From: Punctularia strigosozonata HHB-11173 SS5
Taxonomy: Eukaryota; Basidiomycota; Agaricomycetes; Corticiales; Punctulariaceae
Direction: 5' to 3'
Assembly: GCF_000264995.1 (NCBI RefSeq)
Contig: NW_006767436.1
Location: 471,414 to 535,413, forward strand
Length of the DNA: 64,000 nucleotides
Shown here piece after piece: positions 59,166-64,000 of the stretch; the stretch's first letter is position 1; each line of letters begins with the position of its first letter. Position numbers and translations under genes: made by a program. Under the pieces are notes generated by a model. That model did not search any database. It had not been told where the DNA came from and worked only from the letters and a program-made list of their open reading frames with translations.

Positions 59166-60101
59166 AAGGGAAGTCGACGCGCTAGATGCCTTCAACGGGC
59201 ATTTTTATGGCCAATGATATCGGAACCCTCATCGGGTGCGGCCCCTGGTAGTTCTCAACACTACCTCATGCGATGTTCGTCGACGCTCGTTTGGGGCGTG
59301 TCCATACCTGGATTGACATGAGCCTGGGCACGTCAAGGCCAAGCTGGTTTTTTGACGATATATAGTCTTGAGAGACATGCTTTGGGGAAAGGGGTTGTTT
59401 CCGCTGCAGATGCATACACCATGCATAGAGAAGATTACAACACAAATTTCGTGTAGAGTAGAATATCCTAGGTATACTGGTCTTGCATGCTTCACGACCT
59501 TGTGGTTGTATGTTAGATGATTTCACTGCTAGCTTTCAAAGTTCATCTTTTGCTTTTAGCAGGCAATTTGGACGATACGCATACAGGGGCTCTATGAATG
59601 GACTCGAGGAAGCGCTCTAAAAGCCCCTGTTTCATCGGAATCCGGAGGCCAAGCTGCATTACGGCCGGACCGATCGAGAGCGGATCCGGAATTTGAATAC
59701 ATTGGTGCGGATATACTTGCTTTGCACTGACCGTGATATAAATCGCAGAACTGGAGTCGATGTATATGTAGGTGTAAGGAAGTTGACGCCCATGCCATGC
59801 AACACGGGTTCAAATAACTGGATGTTGCAGTGTTCCCTAGGTTTGATGATAGTGGTCAAGAAGAAGTTGGTCGGTGTCGAAGGCGGAAAGCACAATCATT
59901 GAGGTCGGAGTCAGGCACGTCATCTTCACGGGAACGACCGAGATGGACTGGCCGGCGCCGTAGCGCCAGCAAGCGGTCTCCTGAAATACGTACAGTTACA
60001 CCGACACGATACCGATACCACTACTTGCTCTCTACATGCTCTCTGGATAACCTCGCCGTCTTTCGCTCTCTGTAACAAACCCCCCTCGTCCTGCTATCCT
60101 C
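59166..60101. other. Intergenic, FPGS 3' region and EFR3 promoter
   Basis: About 940 nt. Frames at 59592-59902 on both strands are open for 69-78 codons but resemble nothing I know. No RNA gene or repeat seen. Confidence 0.5.
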
Positions 60102-63100
60102 ATGCACCTTTTCGCCCCCAACCACGTTCAGCTCATCAACGCTTGTTATCCCGCCTCGCAAACCGCCCTCGTCAACTCGGGCCCCGAATACAAGCCAAAC
60201 GCGCAGGAACTTTCCCGTCTGACCTACTATGCCGCGAATCGCTCGGGGAAGATCACCAAGCTCGCGAACGAGTTGACGAAGCGGGTGAAGGGGGAGTGCC
60301 GGAAGGCGCACGCCGGAAATATGCGGTCGAGAGCGTATGTGGACCTACCACTCCCTAACACTGATCTCTGTCTGACTCAACCCGGGTACAGGTCTCTCTT
60401 GATTACTCTGACGATATTCAGAGCCCTGGCGACCGAATGCAGGAGGGACATCACCCTCCTCTCAGCAGCTTTAGTGACTGCGGTCGATGATACCCTCTCA
60501 TCCCTTTCCTCCGATCTCGAGGTATCAGCTAGGGCGGCTAGCTTGGTAAACTGAACAACACAACGAAGATCTTGCGCTCACTGATCCTTGGAAATTTCTT
60601 CTAGTTCACCGCCTGGACGACATATACCGACGGCCATCTCATAGGGGCAGACCCGAACTTGACGGAGAGCTACATGTCCATACTCAAACAACTTGCACAG
60701 ATGAGCACCGTGGAAGAAACTCGGACGAACGATCAGGAGAAGCGGAATCGGTGAGCATCAACAACCCAGTGTGCTCGTTGGTCACCCCTGATGAGAGTAT
60801 CGTCAGCACCCGACTCATCGGTCTAAACGCCTTAACTGGCGCAGTGACCTCCGAGGCTCTATACAATGCCCCCTCTCATTTCACCCACCAGGTTTCCACC
60901 ATCATAGATGCCGTAATGGTTACAGTCTTACAATCAAAACTCAACGATCTCCAAGAGCAGTAGGTTTTCTCGAGCACCTCTACATTCGTGCGCGTGGTTG
61001 ACTCATGATCTTCTCGGCCGATAGATCCTCCTTACTCCATCACGACGACGACAAAGCGACCGCTGCCTACCTCACGGATTTCCGGTCACGACCCGCGTAC
61101 GAACGGCGCGCGCTCTCCATCCACGCGCACGTCGACGGCCAATCAGGCCCCACAATGCGGGACGTAATCAGCGCCTCCCTTCGTGCGCTTTCGCAGCTCT
61201 TCGCGCAGTCAAACGGCAGCCAGGTCGGCCAGCTCATGCAATCCGCCTTCAACAGCCTCGACGCGCGCCGGGGGTGGGAGAAAGCGGACCACTGCCGCTG
61301 GTTCGCGCAGCGCGCGGCGGACTGGACGCGGTACCAGTACCGGTACGCGGTGCCTACGCGGCTAGTGGAGCGCCTGCTGGAGTCGCAGGACGTGACGGAC
61401 CTGACGGTTCAGCGGAGCCTGGCCGGGATGGTCACCACCGTGTTCACCTCGCCCACCCCGCTCGTCAACCTCTCGACGTCCGACATTGTTTCAAATCTCA
61501 TCACGCTCGTCATACGGCGCATATCCGTCGATCCCGACGATCCCCTCGTGCCCGACCTGGTCCACTGCATCGCCGCGCTCGGGACGCACGTGTACTACGC
61601 GGACCAGATACAGGACCTGGCCGGCGAGCTCATTAGCCGTTTGCTCGTCGTCGAATCCAACGGCGTGCGCACCTCCCGCGGCGTCGTCGGCGAGAAGAAC
61701 CGTTCGCAGGCCATCCGCGCGCTCCTCGCGGGCCTGCTCGGCCTCATGCAGGCCGCGCACAACTCGGAGAAGGAGCACGAACTCGAGGGTGGCAGGCCGG
61801 CGTCACCATCGGGCAAGGACACCACCAGACGTCAGAGCTCGGACAAGCACGTCAAACCCTCCAGCCGGACACGCATCTCGCCCGAGCTGTGGATGGACAC
61901 CCTGTCTTTGCTGTGCGACGGCGACTACGCCGTCCGGGCGGACTACGCCCGCGCGCTCGCTGCCTACCTCCGCGACGAGATCGACTGCCAGGGAGACACG
62001 ACGGACAAGGACGGTGTGCGTCGGATGCGGCCGCTCGCGGACGGGCCCCTCCGTCAAGCGAGCAACATCACCGCCGTGCTCTACGGCGATGCCACGACGC
62101 GCTTTCTCAGCGCGCTGCACGCATACGTGTACGTCCTCGCCACGTCGTCCACCCTCGGCCACAACTTCACCGGGTCCGGGTCCGGGTCGGACAGGTCGTC
62201 CTCGGCGGCGCTCTCGGAGGAGCCCGAGGACGCCGGAGCGGGGTCAAGCGCGCCGTCGGACAGCGGCGCATCGCAGCGCACGCGCGAGACGCAGTTGACC
62301 GCGCACCCGCGACGGTCGCTGACGGCCCCGACGCGCGCGCGCAAGATGGACGTAGCCCATCGGTTCATTGACGCGCTCCCGACGCAGCTGTCTTCGAGCC
62401 CATCTTCGGCGACGGCGTCGGACTACGCGCATATATTGGACGTGCTCGTCGCGGTGCAGGAGAAGGTGCCTGTGCGCGGGCTGCTGACCGGCGTGCCGAT
62501 GCTCGTGGCGTTGGATTCGTTCGCGCGGGTGGGTGAGGTCGCGGACGCGATGCCACTGCAAAAGGCAAGGGCGATCAAGAGGATCGTTGCGACAGTGTGC
62601 AAGTCGATCGGAGTTGTCTGGGATTCGCACCAGCTTGCGGAACTTGCGGAGCAGGTGAGCACATATACTCGAGCGGGTGCGATTGAAATCCGACGTTGAC
62701 TCGCGTGTTCGTTTTTGCTACGAAAGGCGCTCGCATTGTTACCGAAGTATCCTCAGCTGCCGGAAGTGGAATCCGCCCCGCCTGGCGCCTTCCCCGCCCC
62801 GCGAGAACCGGCGCGGTTCTCAAGTGTGGACGGTGGTCTTGCGGCGGATGGCGTCCATGGTATCAATATGGAGACGGTGTTGGTGATCCTGGCGTCTAGC
62901 GCCCACGTGCAGGATGCCGTAGGCTTGGATGAACAGGGAGTCTTCCGACGCCTGGCCCGGGAGTGGACTCCGAAGATGGCTGTCCAAGACTGTATGTACC
63001 ATCCTGTTTTATCGATTCATGTTTGCTTAGCTTTCTCAGCCACCGAACAAAATGCCCATTCCATACGCGCCGACGGCACGGCGCCTCTCCTCAAAATCTC

Positions 63101-63554
63101 GCCCGCGCTTATGCATATCGAGAACCTCTCGCTCGCGAGCCTGAACCGTCCCACGCGCGGCGTCGGCGTCAACGACCTCCGGGAGGCGCTCGAGGGTCGG
63201 AGCAGCATATCGCTCGTGCACGGTGGCGGCGGAGCGCCGTCGATATCGACGCTCGACCAGGGATCGTCGATCATGCCGAACGATCCCCTCGCGCTCCAGC
63301 TCACGCGCTCGCGCACGAAGAAGACGGCGGCCAGGCCGCTGAAGGGCCCGGGCGAGGTCCGCGACGTGTTGAACAAGCTCGGGATCGGGAAGCAGAACGG
63401 CGGCGGCAACGGCTTCTTGAAGACACCATTCCCGGGCTCGCAGGCGCGAGATCGGCCTCCGTGAGTGGATCATTGACTATGCTAGGTACTCGACCGTGCT
63501 AATATATTCCGGGACAGGCCTGGAAACGCCCTCGTTCCTCCGTATCGCTCATAA
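60102..63554 (+). CDS. EFR3: Efr3-like plasma-membrane scaffold for PI4-kinase
   Basis: Efr3 is a palmitoylated HEAT-repeat rod that docks Stt4/Ypp1 (PI4KIIIalpha complex) at the plasma membrane for PI4P synthesis. Exons 60102..60334, 60392..60545, 60605..60750, 60807..60959, 61025..62654, 62727..62991, 63031..63460, 63518..63554; 1015 codons. The N-terminus MHLFAPNHVQLINACYPAS with a Cys and the basic patch NRSGKITKLANELTKRVKGE match the membrane-anchoring region of the family. Alpha-helical HEAT-like repeats fill most of the protein, with a Ser/Ala-rich disordered loop at about 600-660. The acceptor of exon 7 could be 63039 instead of 63030 (both in frame). The C-terminus is Gly/Lys-rich with PLKGPGEVRDVLNKLGIG. 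Confidence 0.9.
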
Positions 63555-63741
63555 GCCCGGTCATTTCAACTTCTTGATTTTTCGTGGCTTCACTCACCCG
63601 CTCTCTACGGATTCTCGCATTCTTACACCCATCTCTCGGACACGTGTAGAACAGAGCAGCAGTCAGCATCACAGTACCCATCTCCGCACTTAATGCTATT
63701 AATTTACACATGAAAAATCCTATGGGTATATACCGTCGATA

Positions 63742-64000
63742 TCAACGACGTGTTTGCGACGAAGAAATGATGCGCCTCCGAGCCTGCTCCTCACATTCGC
63801 GCCAATACGCAATCTCGGACTGCGCCTTGGGATGACTTGATGTCTGAAGTTCTCTCTGTAAAGCAAGGCATGTTAGCTTGAGGCGGGACATAATCATAGT
63901 GACGCACAGTGAGACCCTGCAGCACGGATTCATATATTGACGACTGAGCCGTTGCCCGCCTTGCAGGATCTGTGACCTTTTCTGTATGCTTGAGGATGAG
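63742..64000 (-). CDS. Unidentified gene, 3' end only
   Basis: Two exons are inside the window: complement(63742..63855) and complement(63916..>64000), joined by a 60-nt intron ending TTTACAG. The spliced C-terminus runs QILQGGQRLSRQ then, after the junction, RELQTSSHPKAQSEIAYW and RECEEQARRRI before the stop. The phase of the splice is consistent only with this frame. The 66 visible residues are charged and helical-looking; no family can be named. It is convergent with EFR3. Confidence 0.55.
   Translation of the reverse strand, partial: SSSSIQKRSQILQGGQRLSRQYMNPCCRVSLCVTMIMSRLKLTCLALQRELQTSSHPKAQSEIAYWRECEEQARRRIISSSQTRR

Overview
The window reads as a gene-dense, GC- and CpG-rich nuclear region of a filamentous basidiomycete, most likely an Agaricomycete. 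The reasons are short introns (mostly 48-75 nt) with GTNNGT donors, CTNA-type branch points and YAG acceptors, up to 21 exons per gene, long proline/serine-rich disordered regions, and fungal gene families such as RIM15, FHL1, KCS1, EFR3 and a CRE-binding Atf1-type bZIP. Exon joins given here were worked out by eye. For nearly every gene the summed exon lengths divide by three and the spliced protein matches its family across the junctions.

Layout. 1-10 kb: the 3' end of GTP cyclohydrolase I, a 21-exon THO2 gene on the minus strand, and a secreted GH88/105-type hydrolase. 10-16 kb: an ARF-like GTPase with an altered switch II and a long C-terminal extension, then three small mitochondrial genes (uS11m, QCR9, bS18m); uS11m and QCR9 are divergent. 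17-27 kb: the Greatwall-type kinase RIM15 with an intact receiver domain, then a ubiquitin-interacting-motif protein with an unfamiliar C-terminal domain. 27-33 kb: an ABHD5/CLD1-like hydrolase, MTP18 and the FHA-forkhead factor FHL1. 33-42 kb: a disordered protein of unknown function whose 5' third lies in a strongly CpG-depleted patch, and the inositol-polyphosphate kinase KCS1. 43-55 kb: an F-box protein, dihydropyrimidinase, a gene-poor stretch, the bZIP factor and a secreted aldose 1-epimerase. 55-64 kb: a stand-alone Rev1-type BRCT protein head-to-head with folylpolyglutamate synthase, EFR3, and the 3' end of an unidentified gene.

Functional themes. The mix is housekeeping plus nutrient and stress signalling: folate synthesis and polyglutamylation lie at the two ends; RIM15, KCS1, FHL1 and the bZIP are all nutrient or stress regulators in yeasts; EFR3 anchors the PI4-kinase complex; GH105 and the epimerase act on extracellular sugars. 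No transposon, virus-like element, CRISPR array, rRNA, tRNA or secondary-metabolite cluster was seen. I found no clearly new multi-gene system. The best leads are the catalytic-Gln-less ARF fusion, the stand-alone Rev1-type BRCT gene, the UIM protein, the CpG-poor patch, and the CRE-like sites at the bZIP locus.
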